A stretch of 64,000 bases of DNA, from assembly GCF_001006305.1 (NCBI RefSeq), contig NZ_LBHJ01000004.1:850508-914507 (forward strand), read 5' to 3'. Below the pieces are notes generated by a model. That model ran no database searches, had not been told where the DNA came from, and worked only from the letters and a program-made list of their open reading frames with translations. Source of the DNA: Silvibacterium bohemicum (lineage in GTDB: Bacteria; Acidobacteriota; Terriglobia; Terriglobales; Acidobacteriaceae). Of this stretch, positions 18,533-26,389 are shown in pieces. The translations under genes and the position numbers were made by a program. The first letter of the stretch is position 1, and each line of letters begins with the position of its first letter.

Positions 18533-19774
18533 TTGGCAAGATTCACCGGGGTGCTTGGCCTGCTCACCATGCTGACGCTGGCATGGCTCTTCTCCACTAA
18601 TCGGCGCGCCATCCGGTGGCGCACTGTGATCTGGGGACTCAGCCTGCAGATCGTCTTCGCATTTCTGGTGCTGAAGTGGACGGTTGGCCAACAGATTCTC
18701 GGCTCGGTCGGTGCGGCTATCACCCGCATGCTCGCCTACTCCTTCGCCGGCTCGCAGATGGTCTTCGGCGATCTGGGCAAGCAGCATTCGCCCTTTGGAT
18801 TGATCTTCGCCTTCCAGGTGCTGCCTACCATCATCTTCATCTCCGCATTCTTCGCCGTGCTGTACCACATCGGCGTGATGCAGCTGGTCATTCGGGTCTT
18901 CGCGCGGCTCATGCAGTGGACCATGCGCGTCTCCGGTGCCGAAAGCCTCAACGTTGCGGCCAGCATTTTCATGGGCCAGACGGAAGCCCCGCTGACCATC
19001 CGTCCCTTCCTGCCTGACGCCACGCGCTCCGAGCTGATGACCATCATGACCAGCGGCATGGCCCATGTCTCGGGCGGCATCATGGCTGCGTACATCCTGT
19101 ATGGGATCGAGGCGCAGCATCTGCTGGCCGCGGTCATCATGACCGCCCCGGGAACGATTTTGATCTCGAAGATGCTGGTGCCGGAGGTAGGAACTCCCGC
19201 GACCATGGGCGTGGTGCACATGCCTCCCGAGGAAGAGCATAAGGAAGAAAACCTGCTGGGTGCGATCGCACGCGGCACCATCGATGGGGGAAAGCTGGCC
19301 TTCAATGTGGCCATCATGCTGATCTCGTTCCTGGCCCTGATCGCCCTGCTCAACGGCGTACTGGGCGGCATTCATAACTGGCTCGCGGCACGCCATTTCA
19401 GCTACTTCCCCACCAGTCTGGACGCCATCCTGGGTGTGCTCTTTGCGCCCATCGCATGGCTGATCGGCATTCCCTGGCATGACACGCGGATCGTCGGCAA
19501 TCTGCTCGGAACGCGCATGGTCATCAATGAAGTGGTAGCTTATTCGCTGCTTGGAGCACAGAAAGCAGCGCTCGACTTCCGATCTTTCACCATTGCCACC
19601 TTTGCGCTCTGCGGCTTCGCCAATCTGAGCTCGATCGGCATTCAGATCGGGGGCATCGGCGCGCTGGCTCCAAATCGGCGGAACGACCTTGCTCGGCTGG
19701 GGCTGCGGGCCATGCTGGCGGGAACCATGGCCAACCTGATGTCTGCATCAATCGTCGGAATTCTGATTCAATAG
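18533..19774 (+). CDS. nupC: NupC-type concentrative nucleoside transporter
   Basis: Inner-membrane H+- or Na+-coupled nucleoside importer. The 413-residue protein has about eight to ten hydrophobic segments. It carries the family signatures FGDL, QVLPTIIFISAFFAVLYHIG, GQTEAPLTIRPFL, MTSGMAHVSGGIMAAY, and near the end GTRMVINEVVAY and ALCGFANLSSIGIQIGGIGALAP. It starts with TTG at 18533 behind AGGGGAAAA. Placement between the two nucleoside phosphorylase genes supports nucleoside uptake for salvage. Confidence 0.92.
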   Translation: MARFTGVLGLLTMLTLAWLFSTNRRAIRWRTVIWGLSLQIVFAFLVLKWTVGQQILGSVGAAITRMLAYSFAGSQMVFGDLGKQHSPFGLIFAFQVLPTIIFISAFFAVLYHIGVMQLVIRVFARLMQWTMRVSGAESLNVAASIFMGQTEAPLTIRPFLPDATRSELMTIMTSGMAHVSGGIMAAYILYGIEAQHLLAAVIMTAPGTILISKMLVPEVGTPATMGVVHMPPEEEHKEENLLGAIARGTIDGGKLAFNVAIMLISFLALIALLNGVLGGIHNWLAARHFSYFPTSLDAILGVLFAPIAWLIGIPWHDTRIVGNLLGTRMVINEVVAYSLLGAQKAALDFRSFTIATFALCGFANLSSIGIQIGGIGALAPNRRNDLARLGLRAMLAGTMANLMSASIVGILIQ

Positions 19775-19785
19775 AGAGTTGACCG

Positions 19786-20652
19786 ATGCCAAATCCCTCC
19801 GACCCATCCGATATTCATAGAAAAGCCGCCGAAGCCGCTGCCTTTCTCTCCGAAAAAACAGATTTGAGACCGGCGGTCGCCGTGGTGCTCGGGTCGGGAT
19901 TGGGTGCATTTGCAACCGCGCTCGAGAGCCCCATCGCCATTCCATTTGCCGCGATTCCTCATTTCCCGCGCTCCACAGTTCCGGGGCACAGCGGCCGCCT
20001 GGTCATTGGCAAGATCGGCGAAACACCCGTGGCGGTAATGCAGGGCCGCGTCCATGCCTATGAGGGCTATTCCTCCGAACAGGTGACGTTTCCCGTTCGC
20101 GTGCTGGCACTCTTTGGAATACGCGGTCTGGTGCTGACCAACGCGGCAGGCGGGATTTGCGAAAGCTTCGCCCAGGGCGATCTTGTCCTCATCTCCGACC
20201 ACATCAATTTCACCGGGCATAATCCGGTGTCCGGCCCCAATGACGATCGAATGGGACCGCGCTTTTTCGACATGACCGAAGCCTATTCGCTGCGTCTTCG
20301 CAAATTGTCCCAGGCGATTGCCGATAATGGGGAGAGGCCTATGCAGGAGGGCGTTTATCTCAGCCTGCTGGGGCCCAGCTTCGAAACTCCTGCGGAGATT
20401 CGCGCCTTTCGCACCTGGGGAGCGGACTTAGTCGGGATGTCGACAGTGCAAGAGAATATCGTCGCGCGGCACATGGGCCTGGAAGTATTGGGCATCTCCT
20501 GTGTGACGAATATGGCCGCTGGAATCCAGGGCGAACCATTGAGCCACGAAGAGGTGATGGAGACAGGCCAGCGAGTCGAAGCGCGGCTGGCGGCACTCCT
20601 GGAGCAGATGCTGCCGCAGATGTCGAAAATGATTCAAGGAGGCGCGAAGTAG
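19786..20652 (+). CDS. Purine nucleoside phosphorylase (trimeric, inosine-guanosine type)
   Basis: Cleaves inosine/guanosine and deoxy forms with phosphate. At 288 residues it matches the trimeric PNP family: VVLGSGLGAFA (phosphate loop), PGHSGRLVIG, GRVHAYEGYS, LTNAAGGIC, GPSFETPAEIR with the purine-site Glu, MSTVQENIVARH and SCVTNMAAGI. The Asn of VTNMA contacts the purine base. The ORF starts 11 bp after nupC and is followed 2 bp later by uridine kinase. It completes the purine side of the salvage operon. Confidence 0.92.
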   Translation: MPNPSDPSDIHRKAAEAAAFLSEKTDLRPAVAVVLGSGLGAFATALESPIAIPFAAIPHFPRSTVPGHSGRLVIGKIGETPVAVMQGRVHAYEGYSSEQVTFPVRVLALFGIRGLVLTNAAGGICESFAQGDLVLISDHINFTGHNPVSGPNDDRMGPRFFDMTEAYSLRLRKLSQAIADNGERPMQEGVYLSLLGPSFETPAEIRAFRTWGADLVGMSTVQENIVARHMGLEVLGISCVTNMAAGIQGEPLSHEEVMETGQRVEARLAALLEQMLPQMSKMIQGGAK

Positions 20653-20654
20653 AA

Positions 20655-21287
20655 GTGAGCGGTCCGGTGATTGTGGGTGTAGCAGGTTGTTCTGGGTCTG
20701 GTAAGACTTCTCTGGCGGAAGAGCTGGCGCGGGAGTTGGAAGGCACTCACTTTCACATCGATCATTACTACCGCGACATCTCGCACCTCAGCTATGAGGA
20801 ACGCTGCCAGCAAAATTTTGACCATCCGGACCAGCTGGAATCCGATCTACTGAATGACCATGTCGGGCAGCTCGCTCGGGGCGAGGTCATCTATCATCCG
20901 CAGTACGATTTTGCGAACCACACCCGCGCTGCAGGAATGACGACACGCCTTGAGGTCGATCACCTGCTCGTCATCGATGGCATCTTCGCTCTACATTACG
21001 AAGGGCTGCGTAGTCTTTACGATTTCAGCGTCTATGTCGATGCGCCCGATAACACCTGCTATGAGCGCAGACTGCGCCGGGATTGTCGCGATCGCGGACG
21101 GACCAAAGAAGCAGTCGCAGAGCATTATGCGGAGACGGTGCGGCCCATGGCCGAAAAGTACGTACGGCCTTCGGCGCAATTCGCGGACCTGGTGGTCGAC
21201 GGCACGGAGTCGCTCGATTGGTCCATCGAGCAGGTGTTGACGTCCCTCAAAGAGCGTGGGCTCCTGGAACTGCTAAGCGTCCGCTAG
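20655..21287 (+). CDS. udk: Uridine kinase
   Basis: Phosphorylates uridine (and cytidine) to UMP/CMP. The protein is 210 residues and starts GTG at 20655, immediately after the PNP stop and behind GGAGG in the end of that gene. It has the Walker A loop GCSGSGKTSL (about 11-20), FHIDHYYRDISHLSYEER typical of Udk, FDHPDQLESDLL and YHPQYDFANHTR substrate contacts, and RRLRRDCRDRGRT in the lid. It is the last gene of the cdd-phosphorylase-nupC-pnp-udk operon. No terminator is evident after it. Confidence 0.93.
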   Translation: MSGPVIVGVAGCSGSGKTSLAEELARELEGTHFHIDHYYRDISHLSYEERCQQNFDHPDQLESDLLNDHVGQLARGEVIYHPQYDFANHTRAAGMTTRLEVDHLLVIDGIFALHYEGLRSLYDFSVYVDAPDNTCYERRLRRDCRDRGRTKEAVAEHYAETVRPMAEKYVRPSAQFADLVVDGTESLDWSIEQVLTSLKERGLLELLSVR

Positions 21288-21322
21288 CCAATATCGACAT
21301 ACCAAGCACTCTGAGTCATAAG

Positions 21323-21395
21323 AGTCGTCATCTCGAGCGAAGTCTTTCGCAGTTTTATCGCGAGAGACGTAGTCGAAGGACCGACCGTCTGCTCG
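21323..21395. repeat. Interspersed 'GTCATCTCGAGCGAAG...GTCGAAGGACC' repeat
   Basis: Non-coding stretch after udk with the pattern GTCATCTCGAGCGAAGTC ... CGCGAGAGACGTAGTCGAAGGACC. Such GAGCGAAG / TCGAAGGACC units resemble the short interspersed elements common in Acidobacteria and other soil genomes (established only as a general impression). The two halves can partly fold back (CTCGAGCGAAG versus CGCGAGAG). Confidence 0.4.
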
Positions 21396-21467
21396 CGGCG
21401 CAGCGCGCCTTAATGCAGTTAGCTACAGCTTCACTCAGTGTGCGAGAGTAATAGCAGCCACTGACCT

Positions 21468-22871
21468 ATGCCTATCTCACGCTTTCGAGATCTTATGATG
21501 CCCGGGAAACGCCTCTTGCTTGCGGCGTTGGCGCTCGCGTCGATCAGCATTGCCGCAGGCAATACCTTCGCGCAGAACTTCGCTGATGTGAAGCCTTCTC
21601 CGCAGCAAACCGAGTGGCAGGATTTGGAATTTGGGGTCATTCTGCACTTCAGCACGAACACCTTTCTCGATCGCGAGTGGGGCGACGGCACGGCGAGTCC
21701 GAAGGTCTTCAACCCCTCGCACTTCGACGCCGATCAATGGATGCGCGCGATCAAAGCGTCGGGCGCAAAGTATGTCGTGATGGTGGCCAAGCATCACGAC
21801 GGCTTCTGCCTCTGGCCCACTGCCCAGACCGACTACAGCATCAAGGCGAGTCCATGGAAGGACGGGAAAGGAGATCTCGTCGGCGAGGTCGCACGAGCCG
21901 CGCGAGCCAATGGGCTCAAGTTCGGCGTCTATCTCTCTCCATGGGATCGGCACGAGCCCAAGTACAAAGATCCCGAGGCGTACGACAAGTACTACCGCGC
22001 CGAGTTGGAAGAGCTGGCGCAAAATTACGGCGACCTGGTTGAGTTCTGGCTCGATGGCGCGGGCAGCGGCGGCCGCACCTACGACTTCCCCAAAATCATC
22101 GAGACGCTGCGCACCTATCAGCCCAACACCATCGTCTTCGCCGACACCGCGCTCTTTGAATATGGCGATGCCCGCTGGGTTGGGAACGAAGCCGGCCGCA
22201 TCGATTACGAGAACTGGAATGTCATCGACCGGCACGGATATCTGCGTTGGCGACCCATCGAAGCCGACACTCCGCTGCGCAAGCTGCACTGGTTCTGGCA
22301 TCCGAACGATGAAGCGTCGCTCCGCAGCCTGGACGATCTCGTTGCCAGCTATGAGGATTCCGTCGGGCATGGCGGCCAGTGGATGCTGGGCGTCGCTCCC
22401 GACGACCGCGGGCTTATTCCGGATACCGATGTTGCGCGTTTGAGCGAGCTTGGGGATGCGCTGCGCCAGCGCTATTCCAACAATCTCGCCACGCACCACC
22501 TGCCTGCCGACGACAACACGCAACGCGCGCTCGATGGCGATCGCGACACCTTCTGGTCTGCCCCTGAAAACGAGCGGTCCGCCACCATCGAAGTCAGATT
22601 CGCCAAGCCGACTACTTTCGATCACACGTTGACCATGGAGTGGCTGAACGACGGACAGAACGTGCAGCAATACCGGATCGAGGCCTGGCAGGACGGTAAG
22701 TGGAAGCCTGTTGTCTCCGATTACGCAATCGGCCACAAGAAGATCGACCGCTTTCCCGCGGTGACTGCGGAACGCGTGAGACTGAATATCGTTGCCGGCG
22801 CCGGTCAGCCACGCATACGCGAATTCCAGGTCTTCCGCCTTGACGAAGCGATTTCTGCGAAGAAAGAGTAA
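21468..22871 (+). CDS. Secreted GH29 alpha-L-fucosidase
   Basis: Hydrolyses terminal alpha-L-fucose from glycans. The 467-residue protein has a signal peptide (RLLLAALALASISIAAGNTFA, cut before QNF) and then the GH29 barrel: WQDLEFGVILHFSTNTF, KYVVMVAKHHDGFCLWP, FGVYLSPWDRH and the nucleophile Asp in LVEFWLDGAG. A C-terminal discoidin-like (F5/8 type C) sugar-binding domain runs from about residue 340 (DNTQRALDGDRDTFWSAPE...). The layout fits the B-type fucosidases that prefer branched substrates. A second ATG at 21495 is an equally plausible start. Single gene between the nucleoside operon and a DeoR regulator. Confidence 0.9.
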   Translation: MPISRFRDLMMPGKRLLLAALALASISIAAGNTFAQNFADVKPSPQQTEWQDLEFGVILHFSTNTFLDREWGDGTASPKVFNPSHFDADQWMRAIKASGAKYVVMVAKHHDGFCLWPTAQTDYSIKASPWKDGKGDLVGEVARAARANGLKFGVYLSPWDRHEPKYKDPEAYDKYYRAELEELAQNYGDLVEFWLDGAGSGGRTYDFPKIIETLRTYQPNTIVFADTALFEYGDARWVGNEAGRIDYENWNVIDRHGYLRWRPIEADTPLRKLHWFWHPNDEASLRSLDDLVASYEDSVGHGGQWMLGVAPDDRGLIPDTDVARLSELGDALRQRYSNNLATHHLPADDNTQRALDGDRDTFWSAPENERSATIEVRFAKPTTFDHTLTMEWLNDGQNVQQYRIEAWQDGKWKPVVSDYAIGHKKIDRFPAVTAERVRLNIVAGAGQPRIREFQVFRLDEAISAKKE

Positions 22872-22996
22872 GATCGCGACTTCACTCGGTCGCAGGATAT
22901 GAAATCATCGCTCGCTATAATTCATGCTTCCGCATGGTGACAGTTACCGACCATTTAGCTGCGAGCATCGAAAGACATTTCTGAGGGAAATCGAAT

Positions 22997-23782
22997 ATGG
23001 CGATAAAGAGACACGACCGAGCCAAGCGAATCCTGCACCTTCTTTTGGAGAAAGGGCGAGGCAGCGTTGAAGACCTCGCCATTGCGGTCGACGCATCGCC
23101 GGCCAGCATCCGCCGGGATCTGATCGAGCTGGAGCAGCGAGGCCTGGTGAACCGCACGCACGGCGGCGCGGAGCTGCCCGGGCAGACAGCGTACGAGCCG
23201 TTCCGCTTCGACGCCGCGTTCTCGCTGCGCGAAGAGCGCTTCGCCGATGAGAAGCGCCGCATCGCCCTGGCTGCTGCGGAGACCGTAAACGATGGCGACA
23301 CCATCGCGCTCTCTCCAGGGACAACGACGACGCAGATTGCGCGCAGCCTGCGCCACCGCGAAGGCATTCACATCGTGACCAGCGCCATCAACATCGGCAT
23401 GGAGCTCTCCAGCCAACCCAACATGAAAGTCACAGTCACTGGGGGAGCCGTCCGCTGGCCGGGATCGTTCTCGCTGGTCGGCGCGACGACGTTCGAGGCC
23501 ATCCAGCGGCTGTTTTTCGACAAGGTTTTTATGGGCGCTTGCGGCATTCATCCCGAACACGGCTTGACCGTGATCGAATCGGACGAGGCGCTGATTCTCG
23601 GAGAGATGGCGAAGCACGCCAAGCAGGTGATCGCAGTGGCTGACGCCAGCAAGCTGGGCCTGGTCAGCGCCACCCGCGTCTGCACCACAAAAGAAATCGA
23701 CACCATCATTACCGACGACAGCGTGAGTCCGGAAATAGTCGAAGCCTTCCGCAGCAGGCAGGTGCGAGTAGTGGCTGTCTAA
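22997..23782 (+). CDS. DeoR-family transcriptional regulator
   Basis: Cytoplasmic sugar-phosphate-responsive repressor. The 261 residues comprise an N-terminal winged helix with the DeoR signature (RILHLLLEKGRGSVEDLAIA, VDASPASIRRDLIELEQRGL and the HGGAEL wing). A C-terminal DeoRC sensor domain follows with LSPGTTTTQIAR, VTGGAVRWPGSFSLVG, DKVFMGACGI and the terminal VADASKLG. It is flanked by the fucosidase and the amino-sugar genes, so it may control one of these. The effector is unknown. A TATAAT box at 22916-22921 lies about 75 bp upstream. Confidence 0.9.
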   Translation: MAIKRHDRAKRILHLLLEKGRGSVEDLAIAVDASPASIRRDLIELEQRGLVNRTHGGAELPGQTAYEPFRFDAAFSLREERFADEKRRIALAAAETVNDGDTIALSPGTTTTQIARSLRHREGIHIVTSAINIGMELSSQPNMKVTVTGGAVRWPGSFSLVGATTFEAIQRLFFDKVFMGACGIHPEHGLTVIESDEALILGEMAKHAKQVIAVADASKLGLVSATRVCTTKEIDTIITDDSVSPEIVEAFRSRQVRVVAV

Positions 23783-23816
23783 GCAAAGCCGGCCGAAGCT
23801 GCAACTCGCACAATGC

Positions 23817-25052
23817 TTACAACTGCATGCGCACCCTGAGCCTGGTGATGATCGATGAAATGGCCAGGATGCAGGCCGTAAACACCATGCACCTTGCCAC
23901 TCCCGGCCATCCGGTGGTGAGATGGGTTTCGAAATACGTCAGCCCGGTGAACGCAACGAGATACGCGTAGAAGTCCGACAGCAAATACGTCATCAGCGTG
24001 TTCGATCCCGCAGAGCGGACGAAGAAAGCCCATCCCGAGTGCTTCTTCACATCGGCAATCCAGTAGATCAACGCAAAGATCAGCGTGGCCGCTCCGATGG
24101 AGTAGAGGCACCAGGTAGGCGTGGCGCGAATCTTGGAGATGCCCAGCGGCGTCAGTAACCAACCCGCAACCAGACAGGCCGCACCGAAGATCACAGCGAG
24201 AATGGTTTTCTGCCGGTGCGATTGCCACTGGTGCGCACCCAGAAAAATCGCCGACACCACGACACCCGCCATGGTGAGGGAGGAATGGGCTCCATTGCTG
24301 AAAGGCCATGCATACATCGACCAGCGTGACGGAAACAAGATCAACTTTGCCGCGGAGAGGCTGTTGAACGCGACCAGCGCAGCGAGCCATGCGAGCGGCG
24401 CCCATAGCCAGCGCCGGGTGGGAATGTAGAGGATGGCAACAGCAAAATAAGTGAGGCCAATGAGGCCGAGGATCTCGGGGTAAGAGAAGTTGATCCACGC
24501 GGCGTGGCCATCATGCGTAGTGCGGCGGAAGATGGCGAACATCGCGATCATCAGCACCAGACCAATGCCGCGCAGGACGCGAACCAGCGTCGAACGCCGG
24601 TCTAACCCCGGATACACATTCCAGAACAAAACGCCGCCGGTGAGCGCGAGCAGCGCCCATGCACCCTGGCTGATGCCCATGCGCGCGGGGTCGCCCGAAT
24701 CCGCGTTGGCAAGGATGAGGCCCAGCACCAGCAGGCTGAACGAGCGAAGGAAAATATGAAACCAAAGCGCAGGCACGGAAGGATTCTTCTTCAATCGGTG
24801 GCGAATAGCTAGCGGCAGAGATAGCCCCACGATAAACAGAAAGAATGGAAAGACCATGTCGACATAGGACATGGCATCGACCTTCGCCGGCATGTGATAA
24901 GTCCATTTCGACAGGCCGTGAACACCATCAAGCTCGTTGACGAAGATCATCACCGCCATGGTGAGTCCGCGAAAGATGTCGATAGAAACAATGCGGCTCG
25001 AGCCTGCTGCCGGCGTACGCTCTGAGACTGGCGCGAATGTTGTGGTCGTCAT
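23817..25052 (-). CDS. DUF5009 / NagX-like membrane acyltransferase family protein
   Basis: A 411-residue polytopic inner-membrane protein with about ten to eleven hydrophobic helices. The N-terminal SIDIFRGLTMAVMIFVNELDG, MPAKVDAMSYVDMVFPFFLFIVGLSLPLA and TGGVLFWNVYPGLDRR are typical of the DUF5009 / heparan-alpha-glucosaminide N-acetyltransferase-like group, which includes NagX near N-acetylglucosamine genes. The conserved Asp-Arg (SIDIFRG) is retained. The start overlaps the chitinase stop (ATGA), so it is co-transcribed with and follows the chitinase. Likely role: transfer of an acyl group to, or transport of, amino sugars. This is inference. Confidence 0.82.
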   Translation of the reverse strand: MTTTTFAPVSERTPAAGSSRIVSIDIFRGLTMAVMIFVNELDGVHGLSKWTYHMPAKVDAMSYVDMVFPFFLFIVGLSLPLAIRHRLKKNPSVPALWFHIFLRSFSLLVLGLILANADSGDPARMGISQGAWALLALTGGVLFWNVYPGLDRRSTLVRVLRGIGLVLMIAMFAIFRRTTHDGHAAWINFSYPEILGLIGLTYFAVAILYIPTRRWLWAPLAWLAALVAFNSLSAAKLILFPSRWSMYAWPFSNGAHSSLTMAGVVVSAIFLGAHQWQSHRQKTILAVIFGAACLVAGWLLTPLGISKIRATPTWCLYSIGAATLIFALIYWIADVKKHSGWAFFVRSAGSNTLMTYLLSDFYAYLVAFTGLTYFETHLTTGWPGVARCMVFTACILAISSIITRLRVRMQL

Positions 25053-26332
25053 CGCGTTCCTCCGTTCGATGCGGAAGGCAGATGAAACTCCTGATCGATG
25101 GCATTCAGCAGCATACCCGTCGGATCGCTCTCATAATCCCAGAACATTACTCCGCCGAGCTTGTGATCCAGTACATACTTGCACTTCAGCGCCAGTGACT
25201 GCGGGTCTTCGTACGAGACAAAAATATGCTTGGCGGGATTGTAGAGGGTAGGCGCGGAAGCAGCCGCATCCCAATAGCGATCATAGCCATGATTCAGCAT
25301 GGTGTTGGCGATGTTGCCGAACTTCGCGTAAGTCTCGGGAGCAGACTTGCCGGGCTGAAAGAGGCCGTGGTTCCGATCCTGAACCCCGCCCCACGCATGT
25401 CCATAGAACGGAACACCGAGAACAATTTTCTCCGCCGGCACTCCAGCCTGCTCGTAGTTTTGAATCGATTGAGCTGCGGATATCTTCTTAGGATCGGCAG
25501 GATTGGCAAACAACGGAGCGTGGTTGCCGGTGATCGGCTCGCTGCCCGGCTCGTAGTAGTCATAGGCCATCAGGTTCACGGTGTCGATGTACTTCTGCAC
25601 CTTGCCCATCTCGGTATGCTCGATGAAATCGCTCTCGCCGCCGACGGCGATAGAGAGAAACAACTGCCGGTGCAGGCGCTTTTCTTCCTTATCGAAGCGG
25701 GCTCGCAGCTCAGCTAGAAGCAACGTGTAGTTCTGCGTATCTTGAGGCCGGAAGTGGTTGGTCGAACCAGCCATGGCCGGATACTCCCAATCGACATCGA
25801 GCCCGTCGAGTTTGTATCGATCGATAAACTCCGCGACGCTTTGAATAAAAACACTGCGGCTTTCACTGGTGAGAGCCATGTCCGAGAAGGCGCCCGACCA
25901 GGTCCATCCTCCGACCGAAACGAGAACCTTGAGCCGGGGATTCTGTTTCTTCAGCGCGGTGAGGGCCGCGAAGTTTTCTTTGTCATGCGGAAAGCCAGTA
26001 ACGATGCGGCCGCCAACGATATTAGCGAAGGCATAGTTGATGCGTGTCAGCCTGTTCGCCGCGATATCTCCAGGCTTAAGCTGCACTTCCTGAGGGAAGA
26101 CGTAAGCGATCACCTCCGGGCCGGAGGACGGCGCAGCAATCGCCGAATGAGTCGCTGCGAAGGCCAAACCTGCTGCGATGGCCAGCGCAGCCCACAAGCG
26201 TCTACTGAAGACCGCAGCGCGTTTTAGGCCGGGATAACGATCTGCCGGCTTCCGGTTATCTTGCTTCGCTACCAGGCTTTCGCCTGTTCGAATGGCTGCG
26301 TGCGCACGTCCAATTCCAATATGCTCCAGCAA
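25049..26332 (-). CDS. Secreted GH18 chitinase
   Basis: Endo- or exo-acting chitinase of family GH18. The catalytic DxxDxDxE motif is intact as KLDGLDVDWEYPAM (Glu is the acid/base). LKVLVSVGGWTWSGAFSDMA, YDYYEPGS and KIVLGVPFYGHAWGG are the other family blocks, and the C-terminal VMFWDYESDPTGML closes the barrel. The signal region FSRRLWAALAIAAGLAFAATHSAIAA lies about 40 residues in, after a long charged leader. The only in-frame start is TTG at 26332 with a weak SD, so the true start is uncertain. It heads the chitinase-nagX-like unit and is divergent from the GH9 gene across a palindromic operator. Confidence 0.87.
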   Translation of the reverse strand: MLEHIGIGRAHAAIRTGESLVAKQDNRKPADRYPGLKRAAVFSRRLWAALAIAAGLAFAATHSAIAAPSSGPEVIAYVFPQEVQLKPGDIAANRLTRINYAFANIVGGRIVTGFPHDKENFAALTALKKQNPRLKVLVSVGGWTWSGAFSDMALTSESRSVFIQSVAEFIDRYKLDGLDVDWEYPAMAGSTNHFRPQDTQNYTLLLAELRARFDKEEKRLHRQLFLSIAVGGESDFIEHTEMGKVQKYIDTVNLMAYDYYEPGSEPITGNHAPLFANPADPKKISAAQSIQNYEQAGVPAEKIVLGVPFYGHAWGGVQDRNHGLFQPGKSAPETYAKFGNIANTMLNHGYDRYWDAAASAPTLYNPAKHIFVSYEDPQSLALKCKYVLDHKLGGVMFWDYESDPTGMLLNAIDQEFHLPSASNGGTR

Positions 26333-26352
26333 ATTGCCCCCGTCGGCCCGAC

Positions 26353-26375
26353 TTGTCTAGACAACCAGTATACTG
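26353..26375. promoter_or_regulatory. Double palindrome operator between chitinase and GH9 genes
   Basis: Two perfect palindromes one base apart: TTGTCTAGACAA (26353-26364) and CAGTATACTG (26366-26375). The first resembles operators of GntR-family amino-sugar regulators (NagR/DasR sites carry a GTCTAGAC core). The second contains TATACT on both strands and could give the -10 boxes of both divergent promoters. A repressor here would control both units at once (inference). Confidence 0.65.
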
Positions 26376-26389
26376 AGTGCGCGCAGGCT

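Noticed and set aside
21477..22736. 419-codon minus-strand open frame
   Set aside because: Antisense of the GH29 fucosidase; composition typical of a reversed frame.
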